Assembly: GCA_031761405.1 (NCBI GenBank)
Contig: JASEVX010000011.1
Coordinates: 39,704,876-39,768,875 of the forward strand
Origin: Serripes groenlandicus
Lineage: Eukaryota; Mollusca; Bivalvia; Cardiida; Cardiidae
Length of the DNA stretch: 64,000 bases
Direction: 5' to 3'
In this document: positions 40,137 through 51,794 of the stretch, piece by piece
Numbering within the stretch: the first letter of the stretch is position 1
How the letters are laid out: each line of letters starts with the position of its first letter
Notes under the pieces: generated by a model
Seen by the model: the letters and a program-made list of their open reading frames with translations, nothing else
Told to the model about the DNA's origin: nothing
Databases searched by the model: none
Made by a program: the position numbers and the translations under genes

Positions 40137-40565
40137 ACACTTTCCCACTTACAGACGACTTTAACCCTTTCCCTCATATAGACGCTTTCTGACGCCTCTG
40201 CAGCAGACGGCTTTTTGAAAACATAGTAACAAAAGAAGAAATTGCACAAAACGTGCAATTTCTCCTTTTGTCACAATGTTTTCCACTTTTACTCATTAAA
40301 AATTTTTAGTCATAGGATATCCATTCAGTTATAGAGATTTTCCATTTTTTAACAAAATATGTTTAAAGTCGTCTGCTGCAGAATTGTTGTATGAGGGAAA
40401 GGGTTAAGACATCTTTGCTAAAGTAGAAATTGTTCATAATTTGCAATTTCGCCATTGGCCATTCTATTCTCAACTTTATTAAATAATGAAACTTTCATTT
40501 CCATATTTTGCCTCGTCTGTTTTCAGTCATCTGCTGCAGATTTGTTGTATGTAGGAAAAGGTTAA
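40137..40565 (+). mobile_element. Family A MITE with a full copy nested at TTAA
   Basis: The outer copy opens ACACTTTCCCACTTACAGACGACT at 40137 and is cut at TTAA 40161. The inner copy is 40161-40407 (TTAACCCTTTCCCTCATATA to ATGAGGGAAAGGGTTAA), after which the outer copy resumes (GACATCTTTGCTAAAGTAG) and closes with GTAGGAAAAGGTTAAA. Confidence 0.75.
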
Positions 40566-41095
40566 ACTTTTAATTTTACCGAGGCTATCATAATAAAGGC
40601 TTGTATTCATGCATTTTCAGTTTTCTCTCATTATAGACACATTACAAGCGGTTATAGCCAACTGTCTACGTATAAATGACTTGATCAAAAGTCAATATGC
40701 AGCGATCCCTAGCAAGCCAATCACTTCCTAGTTAAATAATAGGGACAACACGGCCTAATTGTATACTGTCAAATCTCGTTGTTAAAATCTCTGGAATAAC
40801 TACAGCATAAAATAAACTCGTAAAAGCTTGGAAGAATACATTTTGTTTTATTTTTTAAACCATCTGCTTTTTTACAGCCAATGTTATCATAATTACCCTG
40901 TAAGTTTTATCAGTTCGTTAACAAAGACCTTCCTCCAAAAAAGTTGTTTACCTGATACAATACATGTAGTGGTATGATATTTAAATTAGTTGTCTGCTTT
41001 GAAAACAATATTTCTTCTTTTAACACAATTTTTCTAATGTTGTTTTCTGCAGTAATATCAAAAGTTGTTTATATCATTAAAAAGTCTTGTGAAGT

Positions 41096-41320
41096 ATAAC
41101 CCTTTCCCACATCCAATAAATCTGCAGCAGATGACTTTGAATATATATTTATGCAAAAATATCTCTATAAATAAAAGTATATATTTGCTCAATATTTTAA
41201 AGAGTTGAAAACATTGTAACAAAAGGAGACATTGCTCATTATGAGCAATGTCTCCTTTTGTCACAATGTTTTTAAAAGTCGTCTGTTGCAGAGGCGTGTC
41301 TGTATGTGGAACAAGCGTTA
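41096..41320 (-). mobile_element. Family A MITE
   Basis: ATAACCCTTTCCCACATCCA to GTATGTGGAACAAGCGTTAA. The centre AAAAGGAGACATTGCTCAT / ATGAGCAATGTCTCCTTTT is a perfect 19-bp inverted pair. A family C remnant follows at about 41400-41520. Confidence 0.75.
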
Positions 41321-41581
41321 AACAGATGAAAGATTGAAAATTTTAACAACAGTATTCAGGGCTTTAACTATGGTGTATTTCATGTTCTAAAACTTGCATT
41401 TTAACGTTAAACCCTATATAATTGTGGCTACTCAACAGAATGGGCTAAATGAGACAATTCTTTTGAATACCACAACTGTTACATAGGGTTTGATTGTGTA
41501 ATAAAACTTAAAGAAACATTGTGGGGATAAGATGGTTGTCCTGTCTATAACTGTATGAAACGGCTGTTTGTCAATTCCACC

Positions 41582-42382
<801 letters not shown>

Positions 42383-42559
42383 TTATCACAGTTACACTTC
42401 AAACTCAAGTTCAATCGATTTATCCGTAGTTCACTGTAGTTATAAAGTTATGCGATATAAAATGATCACAATGAAAGAAAGCTGTTAAGAAGTTAATACA
42501 ATAAAAAAGTTTTATGATAGGTGCACAACGCACACCCTTAAGGCGTTATAATTATGACT

Positions 42560-45500
42560 TCACTCTTTCTTGCTCTCTTTCTTGATATCCAATGACTCGT
42601 ATTCTTTCTTAATTTTGTTTGGTCTTCGACATCCAGTAGTTCTGTTCATTACACTTTTCATTCGAAGCTGTAAGGTACAAAAGTAAGAGTGTTTACAGCA
42701 ACCTACATTTTTGGTGGAATTGTTATTTTTAACGAAAGCCAATCAACTCATCAATTCATCATTGGCTATCACATTAATAAACTGAATGCACAACTGATAA
42801 TTATAACATGTTTATTTGAAAGCATCTGAGGCAATATTTGTTAGCTCTGTAAAATTGGAAAATATACTGGTTACTTTCAAGAGTTGTAAAAAACAAGAGG
42901 CCCATGAGGGCCTATGCTCTACTGGCATTGATCTGGCTTGTTTTAAAAGGAACCAATATGTCATCAATATTCAAATACCATCTAAGTTTGGTGAAGATCA
43001 GATAGTAAATGGAAGCTCTATTGTGTTCACAAGCTGTATTATAGCAATTTTGACAATTTCAAGGGCCATAATCCAGCCATGCATGGGTAGATATGGCCGT
43101 TTTTTAGAAATGAACCAAACTCTCATGGATATCTAACTACTGTATAAGTTTGATTGAGATACAATCAAAAATAAGGACTGTATCATGTTAACAAGCCCTA
43201 TTATAGCAATTTTGACAATTTCAAGGGCCATAATTCAGTCATGCATGGGGCGGATCTGGCTTGTTTTCGAAAGGAATCAAGCTCTCATGGATATCTAACT
43301 ACTATATAAGTTTGGTTGAGATACAATAACAAATAAAGACTGTATCGTGCTAACAAGCTCTTTTATAGCAATTTTGACCATTTCAAGGGCCATAATCCAG
43401 TCATGCATGGGCGGATCTGTGGCTGGTTTTCGAAAGGAACCGAGCTCTCATGGATATCTAACTACTGTATAAGTTTGGTTGAGATACAATCAAAAGTGAA
43501 GACTGTATCGTGTTAACAAGCTCTTTTATAGCAATTTTGACCATTTCAAGGGCCATAATCCATTATCCAGTCATGCATGGGCGGATCTGGCTGGTTTTCG
43601 AAAGGAACCGAGCTCTCATGGATATCTGTTTACGGACGGACGGACGCACGACGGACAAATCGCCACGACATAAGCCCTTCTGGCCTTAAAAAGAAGGAAA
43701 AGTTGTCAATTTCGTTTGAGCATTTTCTCCTTTCCACAGATGTTTTAAAAATACCAGTAACTGCAGATGCATCAAAAGCTTAATTCAGGAAAACTTTTCA
43801 ATGATAGAAAATGAGAAGATATATCATTCCTCTGTGACAGCTTTTTACTTAAAACATTTGGGAAAGGGGAAACTGGCTTGAAATAGCCCCAGACGACGCC
43901 CGGGCTCCCACATTATTTTCTTGAGATTTTTTTGTTAGGAAACACTCATATTCTAGTGCGAAAAAGGCACTCAGATTGCTGTAGATTGCATCTCAGAGCT
44001 TATAGACTATAAAATATATCCCCTATCCTCGAGTGTGTGATTCTACACCAAATTAACTCCAGCTACGCCCCTGAGCCCAAACCCACTTTGTCAAGCAATG
44101 GCTTATCCAAATCCCACATGCAGATGCCGTTTGATAGTTAAGGAGCAGACAGCATTTGAAAACATTGTGGCAAAAGGAGAAATTGCTCATAGTCATACCC
44201 TTTTTCAATAATCATACTTTCATTCATAGAGGTTTTACACATTTTATTTTCTAAGTCACCTGCTAGTATCGAGGGCTTGGCGTGAAACAGTTGTAACTAA
44301 AATTGGTATTTTTTTACCAAGGTTAAATCACCTCGCCATGAAGTCTTTATAAGCGCTAAATCATTTTTCTTGGTAAACAATGTAAATTTAGGTGCCATTG
44401 CTCGTTTTGAGCAATGGCTCCTAAATTTGCATTGTTTACAAATGGGTCAAAATTGTCCCTTAACCAGGGTTTTCAAAATAGGGTTTTAAGTTACAACCGT
44501 TTCATGCCAAGCCCTCGGTATGTCATATTTGTTGTATAAATCTGTAGCATCACAAAATAAACAATATTTGACCATCTCAAATTTAAAGATAATTTTATAT
44601 AAACAGCCAATTTTTGTCATAAACTGTTCATTAGATGCTTTAACCCTTTCCCTCATATGACAATTCTGCAGCAGACGACTTTGAACATATTTTGTCAGAA
44701 AATAGAAAATCTCTTTAATTGAATGGATAATCTATGACTAAAAGTGGAAAACATTGTGGCAAAAGGAGAAATTGCTCGTCTTGAGCAATTTCTTCTTTTG
44801 TCACTATGTTTTCAAAAAGCAGTCTGCTGCAGAGGCATCAGAAAGCGTCTATATGAGGGAAAGGGTTAAGCATGCCGTTATAATGATGGTGTTTTACGCT
44901 TCTTTAAAAAAAAAATCAGTTATATCACAGCATTTCCTGGGTAAATGACCAGTAAAACTGGCCAATTTATCCTGTCACCAGTCATAATCCTAACCCCACA
45001 ACCCTGAGAACCAAGGAGTGTTGCTGTTACTACCATTTTTGTCTCAACGTGAACTTGTGCCAATGCTTTCAAACTTGGATTGATCATAGTTGCATCTAAA
45101 ACACTTTTTCACACTAAATTCTGAAGATGCTACGTGTGACCTTATTTTCTACCCATTATTGACTCCTAATTAAGCTGCACGCAAAACTTTAACCAGAACT
45201 TTTTAAGTCCAAAAAGGGGCATAATTCAGTCAAAATCTCATGTACAATTATGGGACTGGTTGGCTGTCCTACAAGGTCTAGTCTCAATATATAAGTATCT
45301 CATTTGATTATTGACATAGTTGTTATGGTTGGGAAGGGTTGTATAAAGTTTCAATGCAATGGATCAAGCAGTTACTGAGATATGGAATCTTAATGTAGTT
45401 GCACACAAAAATTTAACCAGAAGTCCAACACAGGGCATAATTCAGTCAAAATATTTTGTAGATTTACAGACTTGTCGTACAAGGTCTAGTCTCAATATAT

Positions 45501-47016
45501 CAACATTAAATTATTCATTCTAGGATGCGAACAGTCAAAATATAAAATTGCATTCCGAGTACAGAAACCTGGACTAAGCTGACTGCATTTATCAGAGAAA
45601 GGGTCCAACCAACAATAACTGCAGAAAACCAACCTTTGAATAAACGTGTTGTTGTAAGTTCCACTCTTTTATTTATGGATAAATAATTTCTCTCCCATAT
45701 TGTCAATAATTGATACATGTATAATACATGTCATAAATATTAGTTGTCAGAGAAGGGAAAAACTCGAGGTCAAGGTCAAGGTCACATTAACCTTGGAACA
45801 ACCGGCCACTCACCTCGTCTTGGACACAGCGTTCTGCTGCAGCATCTACTTGGTTACAGGCACCAAGGAACTTCAAAAATTTATTCTGAAAGTGAAATGT
45901 ATTAAATATAAATTTTGCTATAAAAGTATTATAAGTAATTTTGGCAATTTCATGTCCTTACTTTGTTCCAGACCTTGTTTTCTCTCTCATTAGATGTTTC
46001 CTTGTTCTAAGAACCAGAAGAAAAAAATAAAACTCGGGTAAAAAGTACCAATCTGTGAATCAAGCCAGGGAACTTGCTACCTGCCCAAAAATTCAGTAGC
46101 AAAAACTTGCTGCCTCAAAAAAATGGCCCAGTTTTGTTTTCCCAGGATGTTTCTGTTCCTATCTGTGCCTAACCAAGTTTAATTACACACTCTTTTATCA
46201 AAAACAATTGTCAAGGTGATTGGGTTACACATAACATTACACCAGACAATATAAAAATCCACAAACTATTTTTGAGGATGCACATTAATTATCAATTTTA
46301 AACAAGTAATCTCAAGTAATTAGATAAATCAAATTAAAGGTAAATACTTGCTTATGTTATTGTTTATCATGCTTATGCTACATAAAAGATGAATTTGCTA
46401 TCTACCTTCAAAGTAGGTACAAGTCCTTGCTACCAGCCAAAAAAGTAAATTTTGAAGCCTGTAAGCTTTTTAAGCAATTTTTCTTTTTCTAACGATGTTT
46501 TTAACTCTGCTCCAAAATTCAACTTTCTAATATAATTATGCCAAATGATTTCATTTCTTCTCAAATGAGTATGACTTCACAGCAGGACTAAACGAATTAA
46601 AATTTGGATCAAAGCATATTTTAAGAATATCAAGATAAATTAGTTACTGTTTAAATTTATTTAATGTACATCGATTGTGAAACAAGCTTTCATCTTATAA
46701 ATCACGCTCGATGTCTGCTTCCTGGAGACTTAACAAGTACTCGCGCCATTTGTGTGGAAAAATCTCAAAGTTAACTTGCTCATCACAGGAGTCGAACACG
46801 GGACCTTTGGTACGAGGTGCCGATACTCTACCTCTGCACCACTGTTTTCCATATGTTGGGGAGCAGACATATGTAAAGTATTTGGTTTGACCCAGCCGGG
46901 GATCAAACTCTAGCACTCAAAGTTTTATAGCTTACCTCTGCATGGCACATCTCATACTGCCTGACGAGTTCCATGCACTTTGGTGTGTGTAAATGTTCTT
47001 TAAGACTAACCTTCAT
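42560..47016 (-). CDS. CMC2: COX assembly mitochondrial protein 2 homologue (CMC2), three exons
   Basis: Read on the minus strand: exon 1 is 47016-46936 (ATG at 47016), exon 2 is 45885-45814, exon 3 is 42667-42560. All boundaries are GT-AG and phase 0, giving 86 residues. Exon 1 encodes MKVSLKEHLHTPKC...MCHAE and exon 2 FLKFLGACNQVD...RCVQDE. The two CX9C motifs (CMELVRQYEMC and CNQVDAAAERC) are those of the twin-CX9C intermembrane-space family, and HLHTxxC and the FxGxCN-x-VD pattern point to CMC2, a cytochrome oxidase assembly factor imported by Mia40. Exon 3 is Lys/Arg-rich and ends KKESKKE; it fits the charged CMC2 tail in length and phase, but its assignment across a 3.1-kb intron is less certain than exons 1 and 2. 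Confidence 0.8.
42892..43680 (+). repeat. 162-bp tandem repeat, about four units, in CMC2 intron 2
   Basis: Each unit has TATAGCAATTTTGACNATTT, AGGGCCATAATCCAGTCATG and CTCATGGATATCTAACTACT; units start near 43045, 43206, 43368 and 43531. The array begins AACAAGAGGCCCATGAGGGC and ends GACGGACGGACGCACGACGG. A related inverse fragment lies at 47985-48320. Confidence 0.8.
44265..44520 (+). mobile_element. Family D element
   Basis: TCGAGGGCTTGGCGTGAAAC and the inverse GTTTCATGCCAAGCCCTCGG bound it. Inside, GTGCCATTGCTCGTTTTG faces GAGCAATGGCTCCTAAATTT. The long inverted repeat makes almost the whole element a hairpin. Confidence 0.75.
44640..44869 (-). mobile_element. Family A MITE, full length
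   Basis: TTAACCCTTTCCCTCATATG to TATGAGGGAAAGGGTTAA. Central GGAGAAATTGCTCGTCTTGA / GAGCAATTTCTTC. Confidence 0.85.
44985..45510 (+). repeat. Diverged internal duplication, CMC2 intron 2
   Basis: GGGCATAATTCAGTCAAAAT and GTACAAGGTCTAGTCTCAAT each occur twice, about 200 bp apart (around 45225/45435 and 45270/45478). It resembles other molluscan tandem repeats; no gene is seen. Confidence 0.55.
46775..46870 (-). mobile_element. tRNA-like SINE fragment
   Basis: On the minus strand, AGAGGTAGAGTATCGGCACC and CCCGTGTTCGACTCCTGTG give A and B box-like sequences. The flank CATCGATTGTGAAACAAGC recurs at 63300-63320, beside another such piece. Confidence 0.5.
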
Positions 47017-47984
47017 TGTCAATGTGTATGTCTGCAATATAGAAAGTTCAGGATAAACAAAGTCGCTGAACTTATTATCATCTATACAGACAAGTTAATT
47101 GATAGTATAATCAGAGACCTAAATAGTATAAATATATATATATATGTCTCTGGTATAATACAGGTAATCGAATTGATTGGCGTAGCCGTAATTTTTGTCC
47201 TGTCCATAGGTACAATAATGTGAAAGAAATTCGTAATAGCATGCATCGATTGTCACAATATTTACCTATAATCATCCAAAAAACCATTTAACAAATCACG
47301 TATTCTTACCTATTTCCATCAAATAATCATTGCATAAGTGTTTCAGACATGAGGATTAACCTTGTTGTGGCATATTCTTCTACCATTTCGAATCTTCCTC
47401 TTGGTTAGTAAAGTGTCGTTTAAAAAAGTGATAATTTTTAAAATGTGTCCGTAAACAGGATATGGCAAATGAAATAATATTATTATGCATGAAAACTAAC
47501 AATATTCTTACCGATTATGCTATTGTTTGTCTGAATTTCACACCTTGTGTTATTACTTGAATATGATTTGTTTCGGGTAGAATAACAGTAAAGGTCGAAT
47601 CAACCTATTTGGTGCCAGTTGGTTTTGGTGTATTTTAAAAGTTTTAATCGGTACTTGTTTTAATCGAACAAATATTATTGTGTTCTACTGGTGGCAGTCT
47701 TTAATCGGCAATAACTTTTAATTGCTTCCAGAACAAACAGTAACACACAATTGAGAACATAACAAATAAATAGAGCGTGCATATATATTCGTATTTACTT
47801 CGATGGGCAGGTTTTTTGGGCGATTATGATAACGTCATCTAGATGATGACGATGATGAGGGTTTTTTACCCTCGCCTTTCGGCATAAAGCCATTTGGCGA
47901 TCAGCTATTGTTTTCTGTCTCCAATTATTTTTTTATTTGGGGGTAGACCATATTTTTTTGTTTGTCTTTCAATTATTTATTTTT

Positions 47985-48320
47985 AGCTCATCTGTCACAT
48001 AGTGACAAGGTCAGCATTTGTTATCGTCCGTCGTCCGTCCACAATTTCTTGTGAACACGATAAAGTCTTCATTTATTATCCGATGTTTACCAAACTTATT
48101 CAGTAGTTAGATATCTATGAAAGCTCGGTTCCTTTCGAAAACCAAAAAAGTCATCATTTAGTATCCGATGTTTACTAAACTTAGTGTGATCTTTTACAAT
48201 CAAATATCATCATTGTCTTTGGGTGACCTTCACCATGACTTTTTGACCTTCATTCTTATTTTGTAGACCAATTAAATTAGGACCCTAAAACACTTACTCA
48301 GGTGAGCGATCCTCTTGTTG
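47985..48320 (-). repeat. Molluscan repeat ending in ACTCAGGTGAGCGATC
   Basis: TTTTTAGCTCATCTGTCACA start, GTCCGTCGTCCGTCCACAAT, then AAAGCTCGGTTCCTTTCGAA as in the inverse of the 162-bp array. From 47017 to 50090 I see no gene. The stretch 48960-49000 is an alternating purine-pyrimidine run (CACACATGTATACACGTGTG). Confidence 0.6.
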
Positions 48321-50090
48321 TATATAATATTTACTTATTTGCATTGTTACATATCTCGATTTCTGTTTATATTGTTGTGTGTAGGTATATAAGTGTTTGT
48401 GAGTAATTTGTCCAAACAATAAATAGGGATGGTGCTACAAAACTCTCGCCAAACCAACCCCCAGAATACGCATTCAGTGTATGCCACACAGTTAAGACGG
48501 AAAACAATGGACGCTGTTCAAACTCAGATTTGAAATCCCGTGTTTTCAATCGTAACAGATACTCACTACAGGGACCTTTCTAATATGTCAAAGTATACCA
48601 AAGGCATCCGCAGTCAAATAGTCCCTTAAACCATGGGTTTGCTTAGAAATTAGTGTGTATCATCACCGGACTGCACTGAATGTGTGACAATGGGTTTTAT
48701 ATTCATTGTAAATAGGTATAGGATGCGATGAACCTGATTTATTTTGTCATTTTTTGGTATTTTTACCTTGTTCGAAAGCGAAAATAGGAACCCCCTTCGT
48801 TGGGTGATAATTCATGACCCTCCATTTAATATTGTACAGCTGAGGTTACTCTTTTCAATGATATATGGTGCTTGACAATTGAGTGTTGAAATTTGTTGAT
48901 TTAAATAGAAACATAGAAGAAATATAATTGGTATTCTTTGGTCTATATACAGTCCCTGTTACTCACAACACACACATGTATACACGTGTGCACGCGTGTT
49001 GAATCACCTTAGTAAAAGTTGGACACTGTCATTTTGTTGGGGTTTTCCAATCTTTCTCAGAACTGTCTTTTGAGACTTTGTTCCGCTTAACCATATAAAC
49101 TTGATCACAATTTGTTCCAGAGGTGTAAATAGAAATAACAAGCACGTGCATTTACTTAAGTTTTATTGCGCGGTGCGATCACGCATCGTGCTATATGATG
49201 TTACTTTGAACTTTCAACAATAGTTGACTATGAAAGGAGAAGTTATTATTACAATAAACTAAATATAAATAGTTATAATTGATTGTAAAGAGACATAGAG
49301 TTCTTTAAAATGATATATATATATATTTCCAATATTTTAAGTATTTGTTTAATCAGAGATATATTGGGATTCGCTTCGTTAGATATCCCTTATTGTAAGG
49401 CTTTTCCGGCTGTCTGTCTGTCTGTTTGTTTGTAAAGCGATTGTGAACAGGTGCCATACGGGCTCAGAGTGTGCGCGTTTGAGTTTCGTTGCTAAGGACC
49501 AACAACCAAGGCGAATCCCACGTCGCCTACCGGCTTGTAAACACATGTCTCTGGTTTAATTAATTCTCGTAATTTCGATGATATTATATACACCTTCTGG
49601 TCCTTAAAATTGTATGATATCCGTTTTTATTGGCATTCGGAACATCTCGGCGGTAACGAAATCGACCGAGTATGCCGCATGCGCTTTATGCAGCTTTACA
49701 ATATATCTAATTAGCCACCTAGTTTTTATCATATTAAAGAAAAATACAAATAACCAAATATAAGTTTAATACAATTTATTCCTAATATGTAAAACAAAAC
49801 TTCATTGAAATTTGATCACGGGAACAAACTTAACAGAGAGGGTTAACATGGACACCCGTAAAGCAAAAACTGCAAGATCAAATCACGTCGTACTTGATTT
49901 CGTTTCAAAACTTTGTAGGTCCACCTGCTAAGAAATTTCGCTCCGTGAATAAGCGAATCGAGTAAATTTCGTTTAAAGACTGTTTCGCTAGACCGCGCCT
50001 TTGTTTTACAGCATTTTGCAGCAATTTTTGGGTTTCTGGAAGTTATAATTTAAAACAGAATGTCTTAAGTTTTCACACCTCCACGGACCA

Positions 50091-51562
50091 GGCAGGCGCG
50101 TAGCTGGGTCGATTTGTGGACTACGCACCATTCTAGGGGGTCCGTCTATATGGGCTCGGGTGACTTCTGGCGTATATTTCACAATATCTAAATGAGCCTA
50201 CTCGATACCCTTATGTACGGCACATCTACACAAACTACCCTTAAAACGTTTGCAGCATTCGGAATTTATTTTTACCAACATTAACTAACTGGCACTTCAA
50301 CAAAAGTGAAACCTCGAAGAACCGAACTGAGTGATCGCAGTTCATATGCCCCGGCTTTGGCATCACCATAGTTATGGAAGAGGTCATCTAAGCTGTCAAC
50401 GACCGTCGTATACGAGCATTTGAAAGTGTTAAGTACGACTGTAATTTAGTCCGATTTTCCATGTGTTTTATGCTTACTTAGTTTCATGAAAACACAACAA
50501 TCGTTTGCCCGAGAAGTAAAACAGGAACGCCACTTCTTGAACGGTCTTTATCATGTTTCTGGCAAGTGGCTCCTCGGAGGCATGATATAGCAATGTTAAG
50601 ACAGTGAGCTTTGCAGTGGTTGTACACTGCGTCGGGAATTATCTGCCGAACTCGCTCGAACACCATGGAACTTTCCGGACATGTTGGATGCTCCATCGTA
50701 GCCTAACCGACTTGGTTGTATGGTCGAAGTACTTCAAACGGAGCGTCACTTGCTCCATTGTAGACGCGTCAGTGGCTTCGTCTGTCATTAACCCAAAGAA
50801 CGGAACACTTTTGCATTTGCGCAAAATTTCCTCTCTGATTTAATCCCCGCATATCGTGATTACTTAATTTTGTATAGCGGATGAAGTGTATCGCGTCACC
50901 GTTCTTCAAATGATCACGCAGCACAGGGTTATATTTGGCATGGTATTCTAAAAGTGCTTTAAAGTTCCTATTTGTATCCTCATGACCACGTATACTATAG
51001 CTAGATTGTGTTTACAACACAGGATATAGTTGTATCAATTGTGCCTTGTAATACATGTATGTTCTTGCTAATTATTGGCATAGGAAACTGATTGTGCAAT
51101 GCTTTTCTTAATTCCAGACATAACTGTAGTGAAATGTTCAGCCGCTTCAAGCGAATGCGCATGTGTCTTGCACTTAATGTGAGCGGTGATGACCTTGCCA
51201 ATATTGCTTGGGTCGGTTGATTGTTGCAGGTTGCGACACTAGCGATCTCTTCTCAGATCCAAATAAATGGCACGGACCACAATTCGCTCCAACAATATAA
51301 TTCGAATATCGTACTCCCATGTACAATATGAAAATACTATATGACTGTATACAAACTACATAGGACATCTAATATTATCAATAAATATAGATTATTCATG
51401 TGACAATTTGATCATGTCTGAATTGTACTGATTTGTCCGTTTTCACCTTTACCCTCCATAGGGTCCTGTTTTTATTGCATTTTTCGCATTTGTTTCATTT
51501 TCATTTTTGGAACTCTCAAAATATTTCTTACGCACGTGCGTAAGCCTAGCTACGCGCCTGCC
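50091..51562 (-). mobile_element. Decayed hAT element with GGCAGGCGCGTAGCT ends
   Basis: GGCAGGCGCGTAGCT at 50091-50105 and its exact inverse AGCTACGCGCCTGCC at 51548-51562 bound a 1.47-kb element that contains transposase remnants on the minus strand. CCAGG lies on both sides, which may be part of a target duplication. TIRs of the GGCGTAGCT type are common in hAT elements. Confidence 0.7.
50330..51340 (-). pseudogene. hAT (ZMYM1/DUF4371-like) transposase pseudogene
   Basis: Several frames on the minus strand give family motifs in order: CKTHAHSLEAAEHFT (about 51190-51140), FFGLMTDEATDASTMEQ (about 50800), and YNHCKAHCLNIAIS (about 50620). The DE-T-D and the HC.AH.LN motif are those of DUF4371/hAT transposases. 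Stops and frameshifts between the pieces show that it is dead. The N-terminal zinc finger and C-terminal dimerisation part are not recognisable. Confidence 0.65.
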
Positions 51563-51706
51563 AGGGTATTATATTTACCACCTGTTAGGTGTTAACACCA
51601 CCTCCAGGGTATTATAATTACCACTATATAATTCATATATGGGCCATATCTTCTAAATATGGGCCATAACTTCCTGTTTTTGTACATGTTATTTAGTAAT
51701 ACCCTG
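51562..51706. mobile_element. 145-bp TIR element upstream of PSMB6
   Basis: CAGGGTATTA at 51562-51571 and the inverse TAATACCCTG at 51697-51706. A second direct CCAGGGTATTATAATTACC lies at about 51604. It begins exactly where the decayed hAT ends and finishes 88 bp before the PSMB6 ATG, so it covers the presumed core promoter. Confidence 0.5.
51637..51668. promoter_or_regulatory. Paired ATATGGGCCATA motifs before PSMB6
   Basis: Two identical 12-mers, ATATGGGCCATA, at 51637-51648 and 51657-51668, exactly 20 bp apart and 127-158 bp before the start codon. Each is a near-palindrome. The spacing of about two helical turns suggests possible cooperative binding. No factor can be named, and a simple duplication within a mobile element is the alternative. 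Confidence 0.3.
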
Positions 51707-51794
51707 ACAAATATATAGACGAAAAGAACATTATTTTGCAAATTCAGAAAGTATCTCATTCGATAAAACAATCAAACACACCCCTGAAAACAAC

